This document shows positions 45,738 to 53,955 of a stretch of DNA of 64,000 nucleotides, piece after piece; the stretch's first letter is position 1; the number at the start of each line of letters is the position of its first letter. Below the pieces are notes generated by a model that was not told where the DNA came from, made no database searches, and saw only the letters and a list, made by a program, of their open reading frames with translations. The position numbers and the translations under genes are program-made. This DNA comes from Chitinophaga oryziterrae (GTDB taxonomy: Bacteria > Bacteroidota > Bacteroidia > Chitinophagales > Chitinophagaceae): contig NZ_WRXO01000004.1 in NCBI RefSeq assembly GCF_009758125.1, forward strand, positions 248,001 to 312,000. The letters run 5' to 3'.

Positions 45738-46667
45738 ATGATGAAAGTTTCCGTATGTATACCGGCTTATAAGCAGGTTGCTTACCTGCAACGCCTGCTG
45801 GACTCACTGTTGATACAAACATTCGATGATTTTGAAGTAGTGATCACGGATGATAGTCCGGATAACAGCGTGGAACAATGCGTGCAGCAATACCTGCAGC
45901 GTTTACCCATCCGGTATTACCGGAACGAACCTGCCAGGGGGATGCCGGGCAACTGGAATACAGCGCTGGACCTGGCCCGTGGAGAGTATATCAAGATTAT
46001 GCATGATGATGACTGGTTTGCAACACCAACTGCTTTGGGTTTGCTTGTACAGGCCCTGGACGATAATCCTCAGCACGATTTTGCTTATGCAGCATATTAT
46101 AACTATTACCTGGATAATGGCACTACAAAGCTGATGACATCTCCTGCGTATTTCAGGAAGGCGTTTCAGAAAGACCCTGTGAACATACTGCATGATAACC
46201 TGGTAGGTCCGCCCAGTGTGATGATCCATCGCAATAAACCGGCTTACCGCTATGATGAGAAGGTCCGCTGGACAGTAGACGTTGATTTTTATATCCGGCT
46301 GTTGCAACAGCGACCGGGTTTTACTTATATAGCGGAGCCGCTTTTGTATGTGGGAATGGGGAAGGAGCAGATTACGGAAGAGGTGCATGGGGTACGGGAA
46401 GTATATATCCCCGAATATTTTTACCTGTTACAGAAAACCGGGAACGGGCATTTTAAGAGTATACTGGTATATGATTTCTTCTGGCGCTTATTGCGGAATA
46501 TGAAGATCCGTGATGTGAAGGATATCCGTAAAGCGGGTTTTAACGGGCCTTTGCCTGTTGTGACTACTTATATATTGAACTGGCAAAGACGCATACCTTT
46601 TTTACGTAAGGGGCCGGTTTCCAAACTGTGGATGTCCTTGTCTTTTCTGTTTGCTCCCGGTAAATAA
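45738..46667 (+). CDS. Glycosyltransferase family 2
   Basis: A 309-residue GT2 enzyme beginning MMKVSVCIPAYKQVAYLQRLLDSL in pieces, with the DDxD-like IMHDDDWFATP near residue 90-100 and WTVDVDFYIRLLQ near 190. It transfers an activated sugar during surface polysaccharide synthesis; donor and acceptor are unknown. The frame is open back to a TTG at 45693, but the ATG at 45738 (or 45741) is the normal domain start. The next GT2 starts 8 bp downstream, so they form a two-gene unit. Confidence 0.88.
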   Translation: MMKVSVCIPAYKQVAYLQRLLDSLLIQTFDDFEVVITDDSPDNSVEQCVQQYLQRLPIRYYRNEPARGMPGNWNTALDLARGEYIKIMHDDDWFATPTALGLLVQALDDNPQHDFAYAAYYNYYLDNGTTKLMTSPAYFRKAFQKDPVNILHDNLVGPPSVMIHRNKPAYRYDEKVRWTVDVDFYIRLLQQRPGFTYIAEPLLYVGMGKEQITEEVHGVREVYIPEYFYLLQKTGNGHFKSILVYDFFWRLLRNMKIRDVKDIRKAGFNGPLPVVTTYILNWQRRIPFLRKGPVSKLWMSLSFLFAPGK

Positions 46668-46674
46668 ATCAAGC

Positions 46675-47679
46675 ATGTTATTATCTATCATCATCGTCAA
46701 CTATAATACCGACGCACTTATTATCGACTGTATCGATACGATTATCCTACAGACGAAGGATACTGCTTATGAAATAATTGTGGTTGATAACCTGTCTGCT
46801 GCCGGTAGCCTGGAGAAGATCTTAGCGGCACATCCTGCTGTAAAAGGGATTCAGATGGGGTATAATGCCGGCTTTTCCCGGGCTAACAATGCCGGGTTAC
46901 GGGCTGCTGCCGGTGAGTATTTACTGTTATTAAACCCTGATACACTGATATTAGACCATGCGCTGGACCGCTGTGTACAGCGTTTTGCTGCCAGTTCTCA
47001 TGTAGCCTGCGGGGTACAGTTGCTGAACCCTGATATGACTACACAGATCTCCGGGAACTATTTCATGAAAGGCGGCCTGAATCATCTCTTACCCTTGCCT
47101 TACTGGGGTGGCCTGCTCCGCTGGATAGGCTATAAACTGAATACCAAAGTACCGAATGTGCAGGAAGCAAAGGCGGTGCATGAAGTAGACTGGATCAGTG
47201 GAGCCTTTTTAATGGTGAAACGCGACGTGCTGGAGAAAGCGGGATATATGGATGAGGATTTCTTCCTGTTTGCGGAAGAGGTAGAGTGGTGCAGTCGTAT
47301 CCGTAAACTGGGCGTGCTGGCTATTTACGGGGATATCAACATCATCCATTTACAGGGAGAAAGTACGGGAGAAGCCTTTGATTCTGCTGAGAAAGGATAT
47401 TACGGATTGTACGACCGTAAAGGGTTACAGGTGATGTTGTCCAATCATTTACGGGTACGTAAACAGTTTGGGGTTGGCTGGTATATGGTGTTATTGCTGA
47501 ACTACACCTTTGCTGTACCGGTATTCTTCTTTGGCAGTATAATAGAAGGGATTTTCCGGTTAAGGAATCCTTTTAGATATATGAAACAGGTAGGTGGCCT
47601 GACTAAAAACGTGGCCGCCCTCTGGCGGTTTACCCCCACGATCATTAAGAATAAACCTTATTTTTATAAGGTATTATAA
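46675..47679 (+). CDS. Glycosyltransferase family 2 (WbbL/rhamnosyltransferase-like)
   Basis: A 334-residue GT2 enzyme: LSIIIVNYNTDALIIDCI near the start, GFSRANNAGLRAAAGEYLLLLNPDT (residues about 70-93, seen in pieces), and DWISGAFLMVKRDVL near 178 followed by DEDFFLFAEEVEWCSR near 197. These resemble rhamnosyl- and related deoxyhexosyltransferases. Two hydrophobic stretches near 268-295 may attach it to the membrane. The ATG at 46675 is preferred over the TTG at 46651. It is the last gene of the 45.7-47.7 kb unit. Confidence 0.87.
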   Translation: MLLSIIIVNYNTDALIIDCIDTIILQTKDTAYEIIVVDNLSAAGSLEKILAAHPAVKGIQMGYNAGFSRANNAGLRAAAGEYLLLLNPDTLILDHALDRCVQRFAASSHVACGVQLLNPDMTTQISGNYFMKGGLNHLLPLPYWGGLLRWIGYKLNTKVPNVQEAKAVHEVDWISGAFLMVKRDVLEKAGYMDEDFFLFAEEVEWCSRIRKLGVLAIYGDINIIHLQGESTGEAFDSAEKGYYGLYDRKGLQVMLSNHLRVRKQFGVGWYMVLLLNYTFAVPVFFFGSIIEGIFRLRNPFRYMKQVGGLTKNVAALWRFTPTIIKNKPYFYKVL

Positions 47680-47762
47680 CCCTCCACTTTTTCTGCTTAC
47701 GCTATAAACATCCATCTCAGACAAGATATATTGCCAACGCCCTGCACGATTTGATAGAGCAC

Positions 47763-47903
47763 ATGAACACAGACCTGGTTAAGTGGGCCTGGGAATCCGG
47801 TGATGGTAGAAGTAAACGACCTCTCGGTTACGCTGAATTTGTTAATCAGGTTAAAATCTGGATTGATAAAGGTGCTGTTGTGCCACCACGGGGAGTAAAC
47901 TGA
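47763..47903 (+). CDS. Small unrecognised ORF or gene remnant
   Basis: A 46-codon frame (MNTDLVKWAWESGDGRSK, RPLGYAEFVNQV, then KIWIDKGAVVPPRGVN) lies between a GT2 gene and the superoxide dismutase gene. The frame stays open upstream (RYIANALHDLIEHM just before the ATG) back into the end of the GT2 gene, with protein-like composition. That suggests the 3' remnant of a larger lost gene or a genuine small gene. I do not recognise it, and no signal, membrane segment or RBS helps. Confidence 0.3.
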   Translation: MNTDLVKWAWESGDGRSKRPLGYAEFVNQVKIWIDKGAVVPPRGVN

Positions 47904-47923
47904 TATTTATTCATCAATCAACA

Positions 47924-48646
47924 TTATCCGATCTTTTTTGCTTTATTCAAACGTTCCGCAACATTATCCCAGTTAATAATGTTGAAGAGTGTATCTACGA
48001 AATCCTGACGCTTATTCTTATACTTCAGATAATAGGCATGCTCCCAGACATCAATTACCAGGATAGGTATGGCTCCCCATTGCTGCAGTTTTTCATGGTT
48101 TTCACATTGCATAATGGTCAGAGATCCTGAATATGGCTGATAAGCCAGAATGCCCCATCCATTACCATCAATGTTCTTGGCCGACTCTGCGATATACCCT
48201 TTGAATTTGTCAAACGTTCCAAAGCTTTTTTCAATCAGCTTTAGTAATTCACCTTTAGGATCAGACTTCTTATTGGTGAGATTTGTCCAGAAAATAGTGT
48301 GTAAAAGATGACTGCCAAAATGATAGGATAACTTCTTGGTCCAGAAATCGACTGTTTCAAGATTATTATCATCAATCGCTTTCCTGATCATCTTAATATC
48401 ATTATTTGCACCTTTAACAGCCCCACCATGATGAAACTGATGATGTAAATGAAGCGTTTCAGCGTCCATGTTGGGTTCAAGAAAAGATTCCGTGTATGGA
48501 AGCTGGTTCAGCACAAAAGAACCGTTTTCATCTGTGAGTTTATCCAGGTTATTTTCTTCAATGCTCTGTGCTAAGACATTGTTCGTATTTAGAATCCCAG
48601 CTCCGCCTATAAGAAGGCCGCCTTTAAGAAATTGCATTCTGTTCAT
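47924..48646 (-). CDS. Exported superoxide dismutase (Fe/Mn type)
   Basis: A 240-residue Fe/Mn superoxide dismutase with an N-terminal signal of about 27 residues (hydrophobic GGLLIGGAGILN, cleavage near LAQS). The metal ligands are His68, His116, Asp199 and His203 (ETLHLHH, SHLLHTIFW, IDVWEHAYY). It converts superoxide to peroxide and oxygen. Most Bacteroidota SODs are cytoplasmic, so export to the periplasm is notable. The first Arg-containing part (NRMQFLK) lacks the twin Arg of the Tat motif, so Sec export is more likely. Fe or Mn preference is not decided. It stands alone beside oxidoreductases. Confidence 0.87.
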   Translation of the reverse strand: MNRMQFLKGGLLIGGAGILNTNNVLAQSIEENNLDKLTDENGSFVLNQLPYTESFLEPNMDAETLHLHHQFHHGGAVKGANNDIKMIRKAIDDNNLETVDFWTKKLSYHFGSHLLHTIFWTNLTNKKSDPKGELLKLIEKSFGTFDKFKGYIAESAKNIDGNGWGILAYQPYSGSLTIMQCENHEKLQQWGAIPILVIDVWEHAYYLKYKNKRQDFVDTLFNIINWDNVAERLNKAKKIG

Positions 48647-48809
48647 ATAATTTATTTATTGGTGGTCATTAAATGTTGTGCTATTACTTTCTTTAACTGC
48701 AATTTTTATATACACGTCGTTAATAAATAGAATGAAAACTAAATGTCCCACATTTTTAAACATAAAACAGCGTACTTTTCTTAAATGTTGATATCAATCA
48801 AGGTTAATT

Positions 48810-49811
48810 TTATTTAACCTTGATGACGACCTTGCCTTTTGCCCGTCCGCTCTCGACATAGGTCAATGCCTCTTCTGTTTCCCCGAATGGAAAGACCTTA
48901 TCGACAACGGGATTTATGATTCCTGAATCAATAAGAGCCGTGATCTTGCTTAACTGGTTACCGTCCGCCCGCATAAAAAGGAAAGAATAGTCTACGTGCA
49001 GGCGTTTTGCTTTCCTGCGTACACCAAAGCTCAGCAACCTCATGACCATTTTCAGCGGCCAGCCCAATCCGATTTCTTTGGCAAAAGCAGGGTCCGGAGG
49101 ACCGGATATCGAGATAAGCTTTCCACCCGGTTTTAGCACCCGTAGAGACTTTTCGAGTGTCTTGGCATCCTGACTGTTCAGTACTACATCATAATCATGC
49201 AGGATGGTCTCAAAATCGTCCTTTTTATAATCGATCACAACATCTGCACCTAGTGCTTTCACCCATTCTATGTTTGCCGTACTGGTGGTGGTTGCTACGG
49301 TAGCACCAAGGTGTTTGGCCAATTGAATGGCAATAGTTCCTACACCACCGGAACCGGCCTGGATGAAAACTTTTTGTCCTTTTTTCAGGTCTGCTTTTTC
49401 AACAAGCGCCTGCCAGGCTGTTAGGGCCACAAGGGGGATAGATGCCGCTTCTTCCATGGTAAGCTTTTGGGGTTTAACCGCCACATCGGCTTCATTGATT
49501 GCAATCAGTTCGGCAAAAGTACCGATGTGATGATCTGCAGGTCGTGCATACACTTCATCGCCCACTTTAAAGCGGCTGACTTTAGCACCTGTTTTTATGA
49601 TCACACCAGCTACATCGTGTCCTAAAACAAGGGGCATTTTGTAAGGTAGAATAAGTTTAAATTCACCATTTTTTATTTTTGAATCCAATAAGTTCACGCC
49701 GGCGGAATATACCTGAACCAATACCTCATTTTCCTTTACCAGGGGTGCCGCGATTTCCTGCAGATGCAATTTCTCTTTCTTGCCGTAACGATTTACGATA
49801 AATGCTTTCAT
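48810..49811 (-). CDS. Zinc-independent MDR oxidoreductase (quinone-reductase-like)
   Basis: A 333-residue medium-chain dehydrogenase/reductase of the quinone oxidoreductase subgroup. It has the N-terminal GroES-like domain (NEVLVQVYSAGVNLLDSKI, LGHDVAGVI near residue 63) and the NADPH-binding VFIQAGSGGVGTIAIQLAKHLGA near 146-168 (in pieces). The catalytic zinc ligands of classical ADH are absent. It probably reduces quinones or enals with NADPH. It lies downstream of an SDR gene and an SDR remnant on the same strand, all likely under the HxlR-type regulator upstream. Confidence 0.88.
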   Translation of the reverse strand: MKAFIVNRYGKKEKLHLQEIAAPLVKENEVLVQVYSAGVNLLDSKIKNGEFKLILPYKMPLVLGHDVAGVIIKTGAKVSRFKVGDEVYARPADHHIGTFAELIAINEADVAVKPQKLTMEEAASIPLVALTAWQALVEKADLKKGQKVFIQAGSGGVGTIAIQLAKHLGATVATTTSTANIEWVKALGADVVIDYKKDDFETILHDYDVVLNSQDAKTLEKSLRVLKPGGKLISISGPPDPAFAKEIGLGWPLKMVMRLLSFGVRRKAKRLHVDYSFLFMRADGNQLSKITALIDSGIINPVVDKVFPFGETEEALTYVESGRAKGKVVIKVK

Positions 49812-49850
49812 TTATTGAAGTTTGTTAAAGACTGATAAGTTTTCCTGGGA

Positions 49851-49958
49851 TTAACTAAGCCAAAAGCTGTTTTCGGGAAAAACCGGTTGAGTCGCCGCTT
49901 CCAGGCCAATGCCAGAGGCCCCGCCTGTTATTAATACTGTTTTTCCGCTTATGATCAT
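49851..49958 (-). pseudogene. Truncated short-chain dehydrogenase N-terminus
   Basis: A 35-codon frame starting MIISGKTVLITGGASGIGLEAA, the cofactor-binding start of an SDR enzyme (GGASGIG motif), then diverging into TQPVFPENSFWLS and a stop. A normal SDR would continue for another 200 residues. It lies between an intact SDR gene (49968-50771) and the MDR gene, so it is probably a deletion remnant of a second SDR. Confidence 0.75.
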
Positions 49959-49967
49959 AACATTATT

Positions 49968-50771
49968 TTATTGTACACTGTTCACTCTTTTCAAAATGGA
50001 GTTTTCAAAAACACTGTACGCAAAACGTTGTAGCGTAAGAATAACGGATGAACCTTTGCCTACAGGAGAGTTAAACTTTGGATCTGGTTCATTCACAATT
50101 TTCAGTACAGTACTTATAACTGGTTCAGGCCCGGCCGCTTTATCAAATTCCTTTTTTGTGAACGCAGTAATTTTTTGCCGGAATATATCGTAGTCATTAA
50201 TTTTTGCATTTGCCGCAACTGCATTTTCTCCAATGTTGGTTTTGAACCCCATAGGCTCCACCATACTTACTTTGATGTTGAATTGATTCAATTCAAATCG
50301 CAGTGATTTGAAATACCCTTCCAGGGCATGTTTGGAAGCTGAGTAGTAAGCAACATTCGGAAGCCCGATTAAACCAAGAATAGATCCAATTGTAATTATT
50401 TTTCCATGCTTTTGCTTTCTGAAATAGGGCAACAACTCATTTGTGAGTTTAACAGTTCCCCAAAAGTTTGTTTCCAGTTGCTGTCTTCCTAATTCAACAG
50501 GAGTTTCTTCGGCAAGTCCTGTTACAAGGTACCCTGCATTATTTATCAACACATCTAACTGATTAATCTGACTGAACAGTTGCCTGGCAAAAGATGTGAT
50601 TGAATGGTCGTCGGCAATATCTAATGCTAATAATTTAAAGGGCAGTTTAGCTTTATATTTATCCGGATTGCGGCTGGTACCAATTACATGGTAGCCACTT
50701 TCGTGAAGCCTGTTGGCAATAAGGAGACCAAAACCTGAAGAGGCCCCTGTCACCAGAATTGTTTGTTTCAT
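49968..50771 (-). CDS. Short-chain dehydrogenase/reductase (classical SDR)
   Basis: A 267-residue SDR with the cofactor-binding TGASSGFG near residues 8-15, NNAG near 84-87, the active-site Ser in GSILGLIG near 138 and YxxxK as YYSASKHA near 152-157. It should reduce a carbonyl with NAD(P)H; substrate unknown. The ATG at 50771 is favoured; a longer frame to 50831 would run through the operator sites. It is divergent from an HxlR regulator, 88 bp apart, with two palindromic operators between them. The SDR remnant and MDR gene follow. Confidence 0.88.
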   Translation of the reverse strand: MKQTILVTGASSGFGLLIANRLHESGYHVIGTSRNPDKYKAKLPFKLLALDIADDHSITSFARQLFSQINQLDVLINNAGYLVTGLAEETPVELGRQQLETNFWGTVKLTNELLPYFRKQKHGKIITIGSILGLIGLPNVAYYSASKHALEGYFKSLRFELNQFNIKVSMVEPMGFKTNIGENAVAANAKINDYDIFRQKITAFTKKEFDKAAGPEPVISTVLKIVNEPDPKFNSPVGKGSSVILTLQRFAYSVFENSILKRVNSVQ

Positions 50772-50792
50772 TTTGTGTTGTTTTGTATCTTT

Positions 50793-50809
50793 ACTTGCAT
50801 TTTGCAAGT
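50793..50809. promoter_or_regulatory. HxlR-type operator, site 1
   Basis: A perfect palindrome with arms ACTTGC/GCAAGT around ATTTT. It lies 22 bp upstream of the SDR start codon, in the divergent promoter region. Confidence 0.65.
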
Positions 50810-50823
50810 GCAATATACTACTT

Positions 50824-50840
50824 ACTTGCAAAATGCAAGT
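50824..50840. promoter_or_regulatory. HxlR-type operator, site 2
   Basis: A perfect palindrome with the same arms ACTTGC/GCAAGT around AAAAT, centred 31 bp (about three helical turns) from site 1 and 20 bp upstream of the HxlR start codon. A TATTTTG -7-like box (50841-50847) directly follows, so binding would block the regulator's own promoter. Confidence 0.65.
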
Positions 50841-50859
50841 TATTTTGTAAAATATTTTT

Positions 50860-51267
50860 ATGGCTAAAGCAAAAAAGAGGTCGGATTGTCCGGTTAGTTG
50901 TTCTCTGGATATCTGGGGAGATAAGTGGTCGCTATTGATTATCAGAGACTTATTATATGCAAAAGAGTGTACTTATGGGGACTTTTTAAAGGCCGCGGAG
51001 GGAATAGCTACTAATATTTTAGCCGCCAGGTTATTGGTGCTTGAAGAAAATAAGATCATTGAAAAATTAGTACACCCGGATAGTAAAGCCAAAGGATTAT
51101 ATAGGTTAACCCGAAAAGGGATTGACTTACTTCCCATAATGATTGAAATAAATCTATGGGCTGAAAAATATTTTCCTATACCAGAAGATAGAAAAGCACT
51201 GTTGCAAGAGATGAAAAAGGATAAGGCCGGATTTATTGAAGCAGTGACTAAAGAATTGGAGGGTTGA
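50860..51267 (+). CDS. HxlR-family transcriptional regulator
   Basis: A 135-residue winged-helix regulator of the HxlR family: CPVSCSLDIWGDKWSLLIIRDLL at residues 10-32 (in pieces), recognition-helix region GDFLKAAEGIATNILAARL near 40-60 and the wing LVHPDSKAKGLYRLTRKG near 70-87. Cys10 and Cys14 sit just before the first helix, where redox- or electrophile-sensing Cys occurs in related YodB/HypR/QorR proteins. It probably represses itself and the divergent SDR-MDR genes through the two palindromes, releasing them on oxidant or electrophile exposure. Confidence 0.9.
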   Translation: MAKAKKRSDCPVSCSLDIWGDKWSLLIIRDLLYAKECTYGDFLKAAEGIATNILAARLLVLEENKIIEKLVHPDSKAKGLYRLTRKGIDLLPIMIEINLWAEKYFPIPEDRKALLQEMKKDKAGFIEAVTKELEG

Positions 51268-51303
51268 TTTAATAATGCCAAACCTTATCAACCGGGCGTA
51301 TTT

Positions 51304-52827
51304 CTACCGATGTAGCCAGCTGGTATAAATAGCATACTGTAACGCAGTAGGATGCTGCATAGGTGTGATCTTAAATGCAGTATCAATATCCAGTCCGGCA
51401 TATGCGAAGTATTTGGGATAGTTTACGGCTGTCACTGTATTGGCATATGAAAATACTTCGGGTAAGGGAACTCCCGCTATGCGTTCACATTCTTTCTGAA
51501 ATTCCTGATCTGTAAAACCTCTTTTTCTTTTCTGGTAATACTTTTTGTACAGCGCCTTCATCACATCATCCAGTGAATGTTTATTAGCTGTCTCATGTCT
51601 TATCTTAAAATCGATCATTAATCCCAGTATACATCCTTTATCATAGACAGAAATGGTACTGTCGCGTTCCTTATCCGTTCTTGTAAAAGGATTACCTCTG
51701 ATAGTCCATATGCCCCTGCTGGCAGCGGCGGCAGACTGATAAAGATGACCTGATACGTCTTCATAGTTTTTGATATGCTGTTGTAGTCCTTTCAACACAT
51801 ATTCGTCATCGGATAAGCCGGCTGCACGAACGCCCAGGAATGCATAATAATCTGTGAATCCTTCGGATATCCACAACAGGTTTGTATAGTTTTCTTTGCT
51901 ATAATCGAATGGCCCCAGTTCTATGGGTCTGATACGTTTTACATTATACAGGTGAAAATATTCATGAGAGAGGAAGTTATAGAAATCCTCTTTGTGTCCG
52001 GGAGTCATGAGGTTTTTGCTGCCAATAAGCAGGGAAGCGGAATTAAGATGTTCTATCCCTCCGGAACCACCACCTTTATGCCCTACACCAAGAAAGGTGT
52101 AATGCGAATAAGGGATGTCGCCGATGATATCGCTGGTATGTTCCACTATTTTTCTGAGGTCGGCCATGAACTGGTTACGGTCGAACTCTCCCAGGTTATA
52201 ACCGATGAACTGATGAGGGATACCTTTGACAGTAAAGGAGGGGAACACTTCCAGTTTGCCCATCAGCAAAGGGCTGTCGTACAGGATATCGAAATCTGCG
52301 GCATAGAAAACATTGCTTTTTCCGGGGATGGTATCTAAACCGGTAGCAACGAATTTATTCCAGCCGCTGTAGGGTTGCATTTCAATGGTTACGGGGTGCC
52401 GGAGCTCTTTTTCGAGATACATGAATAGTCCGCCCGGGATGATGTACCCGTAGTTTTCATCCAGGTTTACATTTCCGATAAAAGGTTCTACAGCTTTTAC
52501 GTCATAACTGATGAGTACATCTTTATTTGTAGCATGTACCTTCCAGGTACTGGAATCTTTTTCCCATACAAGAGGCTGTCCGTCGGAGGTAGTGGCTTTG
52601 AAATCTTTTACGGCAGCAGCAAAATCAACGATCTCGTAGAAGCCCGGCGTCCATGTGCACATCTTGAAATCAAGGTCTTCCTTTTTAGCATGGCTGTATT
52701 GCAGCGATACATGATAAAGATGACCGGACGGATTTTCCATCGTTACCTTAAAAGTCATTTGGGCCTGGGTTGAAATAGCTGTTCCAAGGCAGAGAATAAG
52801 GTACAGAACCGGGATTTTGTTTGTCAT
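51304..52827 (-). CDS. M61-family metallopeptidase, short form
   Basis: A 507-residue secreted peptidase with signal peptide (1-22, LILCLGTAISTQAQ). An N-terminal beta-rich domain is followed by the catalytic domain with zinc motif HEYFH (His288, Glu289, His292) in SHEYFHLYNVKRIRP and Glu of WISEGFTDYYAF near 328. These are features of the M61 glycyl-aminopeptidase family. Family members often have a C-terminal PDZ domain; here the protein ends about 150 residues after the active site region without an obvious PDZ. A periplasmic or extracellular location is inferred. Confidence 0.85.
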   Translation of the reverse strand: MTNKIPVLYLILCLGTAISTQAQMTFKVTMENPSGHLYHVSLQYSHAKKEDLDFKMCTWTPGFYEIVDFAAAVKDFKATTSDGQPLVWEKDSSTWKVHATNKDVLISYDVKAVEPFIGNVNLDENYGYIIPGGLFMYLEKELRHPVTIEMQPYSGWNKFVATGLDTIPGKSNVFYAADFDILYDSPLLMGKLEVFPSFTVKGIPHQFIGYNLGEFDRNQFMADLRKIVEHTSDIIGDIPYSHYTFLGVGHKGGGSGGIEHLNSASLLIGSKNLMTPGHKEDFYNFLSHEYFHLYNVKRIRPIELGPFDYSKENYTNLLWISEGFTDYYAFLGVRAAGLSDDEYVLKGLQQHIKNYEDVSGHLYQSAAAASRGIWTIRGNPFTRTDKERDSTISVYDKGCILGLMIDFKIRHETANKHSLDDVMKALYKKYYQKRKRGFTDQEFQKECERIAGVPLPEVFSYANTVTAVNYPKYFAYAGLDIDTAFKITPMQHPTALQYAIYTSWLHR

Positions 52828-52989
52828 TTTACTGGGTTAAGGCGAATGCTAATATACGCCTGCGAAAATTAAGAATTAACCGTATTTTTATAAAAACTGG
52901 CTCAAAATTGTCCAGTTTCCTCTTCTCCAATTGTCATCTGTCTTGAAATACACATCCTTAATAATGAGGTATAACGAAAAAACAAGATC

Positions 52990-53742
52990 ATGAAAATTGT
53001 AGTAATCGGCGGTACAGGGCTTATTGGCTCTAAATTAGTAAACAAGCTTCGCCAGCTTGGTCATGAAGTAACTCCGGCATCACCAGCTTCAGGTGTTAAT
53101 ACTATTACAGGGGAAGGACTGACAGACGTAATGAAAGGTACAGATGTAGTAGTTGATCTTGCTAACTCTCCTTCTTTTGAAGACAAAGCCGTATTAGAAT
53201 TCTTCGAAACTTCCGGTCGTAATTTATTCGCAGCAGAAACCAGGGCCGGTGTGAAGCATCATGTTGCTTTGTCTATAGTGGGTACTGAAAGGCTGGACAA
53301 TGGCTATTTCCGGGCAAAACTGGCTCAGGAGAGATTAATTAAGCAGTCGGGCATTCCTTATTCGATCGTTCATTCTACGCAGTTCTTTGAGTTCCTGGGC
53401 ACTATTGCGGCTGCCGGTACCGTGGGGGATGAGATCCATCTGTCTACAGGTGCTTTTCAGCCAATAGCCTCAGATGATGTAGCCGCTGCGGTGGCGGATG
53501 TCACTGTTGGGGCTCCGTTGAATGGTATAATAGAAATAGCCGGACCGGAAAGAGGACGTCTTGTGGATTTCGTAAAACGTTATTTAGCTAAGAAGGGAGA
53601 TCCCCATAAAGTGGTGGCAGATGTGCATGCAACATATTTCGGTTCGGAGTTGAACGACCAGTCAATTGTACCTGGTGAAAATCCCCGTTTAGGTAAGATA
53701 GATTTCGAAACCTGGTTTAGCAGTCAGCTTCAAAAAGCATGA
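52990..53742 (+). CDS. NmrA-like NAD(P)-binding protein (atypical SDR)
   Basis: A 250-residue Rossmann-fold protein: IVVIGGTGLIGSKLVNKL at residues 3-20, a parallel IVHSTQFFEFLG near 125-136 and a C-terminal EIAGPERGRLVDFV. No YxxxK catalytic pair is visible, so it belongs to atypical SDRs (NmrA-like), which sense or use NAD(P) or act as reductases. It ends in a strong terminator. A related gene lies downstream at 53956. Confidence 0.8.
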   Translation: MKIVVIGGTGLIGSKLVNKLRQLGHEVTPASPASGVNTITGEGLTDVMKGTDVVVDLANSPSFEDKAVLEFFETSGRNLFAAETRAGVKHHVALSIVGTERLDNGYFRAKLAQERLIKQSGIPYSIVHSTQFFEFLGTIAAAGTVGDEIHLSTGAFQPIASDDVAAAVADVTVGAPLNGIIEIAGPERGRLVDFVKRYLAKKGDPHKVVADVHATYFGSELNDQSIVPGENPRLGKIDFETWFSSQLQKA

Positions 53743-53805
53743 TTTTTTAACAGTTGTGGAAGTTCGCATGACGATTCTAACTGCCTGATTTTTCTATCAC
53801 TAATT

Positions 53806-53837
53806 AATAAAAAAAGCCTTTAAAGGCTTTTTTTATT
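53806..53837 (+). terminator. Terminator after the NmrA-like gene
   Basis: A long A/T-flanked palindrome (53809-53821 with 53822-53834, core GCCTTTAAAGGC) with a run of seven T following the core. Transcription from either side could end here. Confidence 0.8.
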
Positions 53838-53955
53838 AGACAATGCCTCAATTACATCTATTAGTTTGTTCTTCATTTTGGTTACAACAATAGTAGATTT
53901 TGTTATCTCTGTTTGTTTGTTGTTACGGAGTTTTGTAGCATCAAAAAGCAGTATT

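Noticed and set aside
48810-49811. Zinc-dependent alcohol dehydrogenase reading of the MDR protein
   Set aside because: The catalytic and structural zinc Cys/His ligands are absent; it fits the quinone-reductase group.
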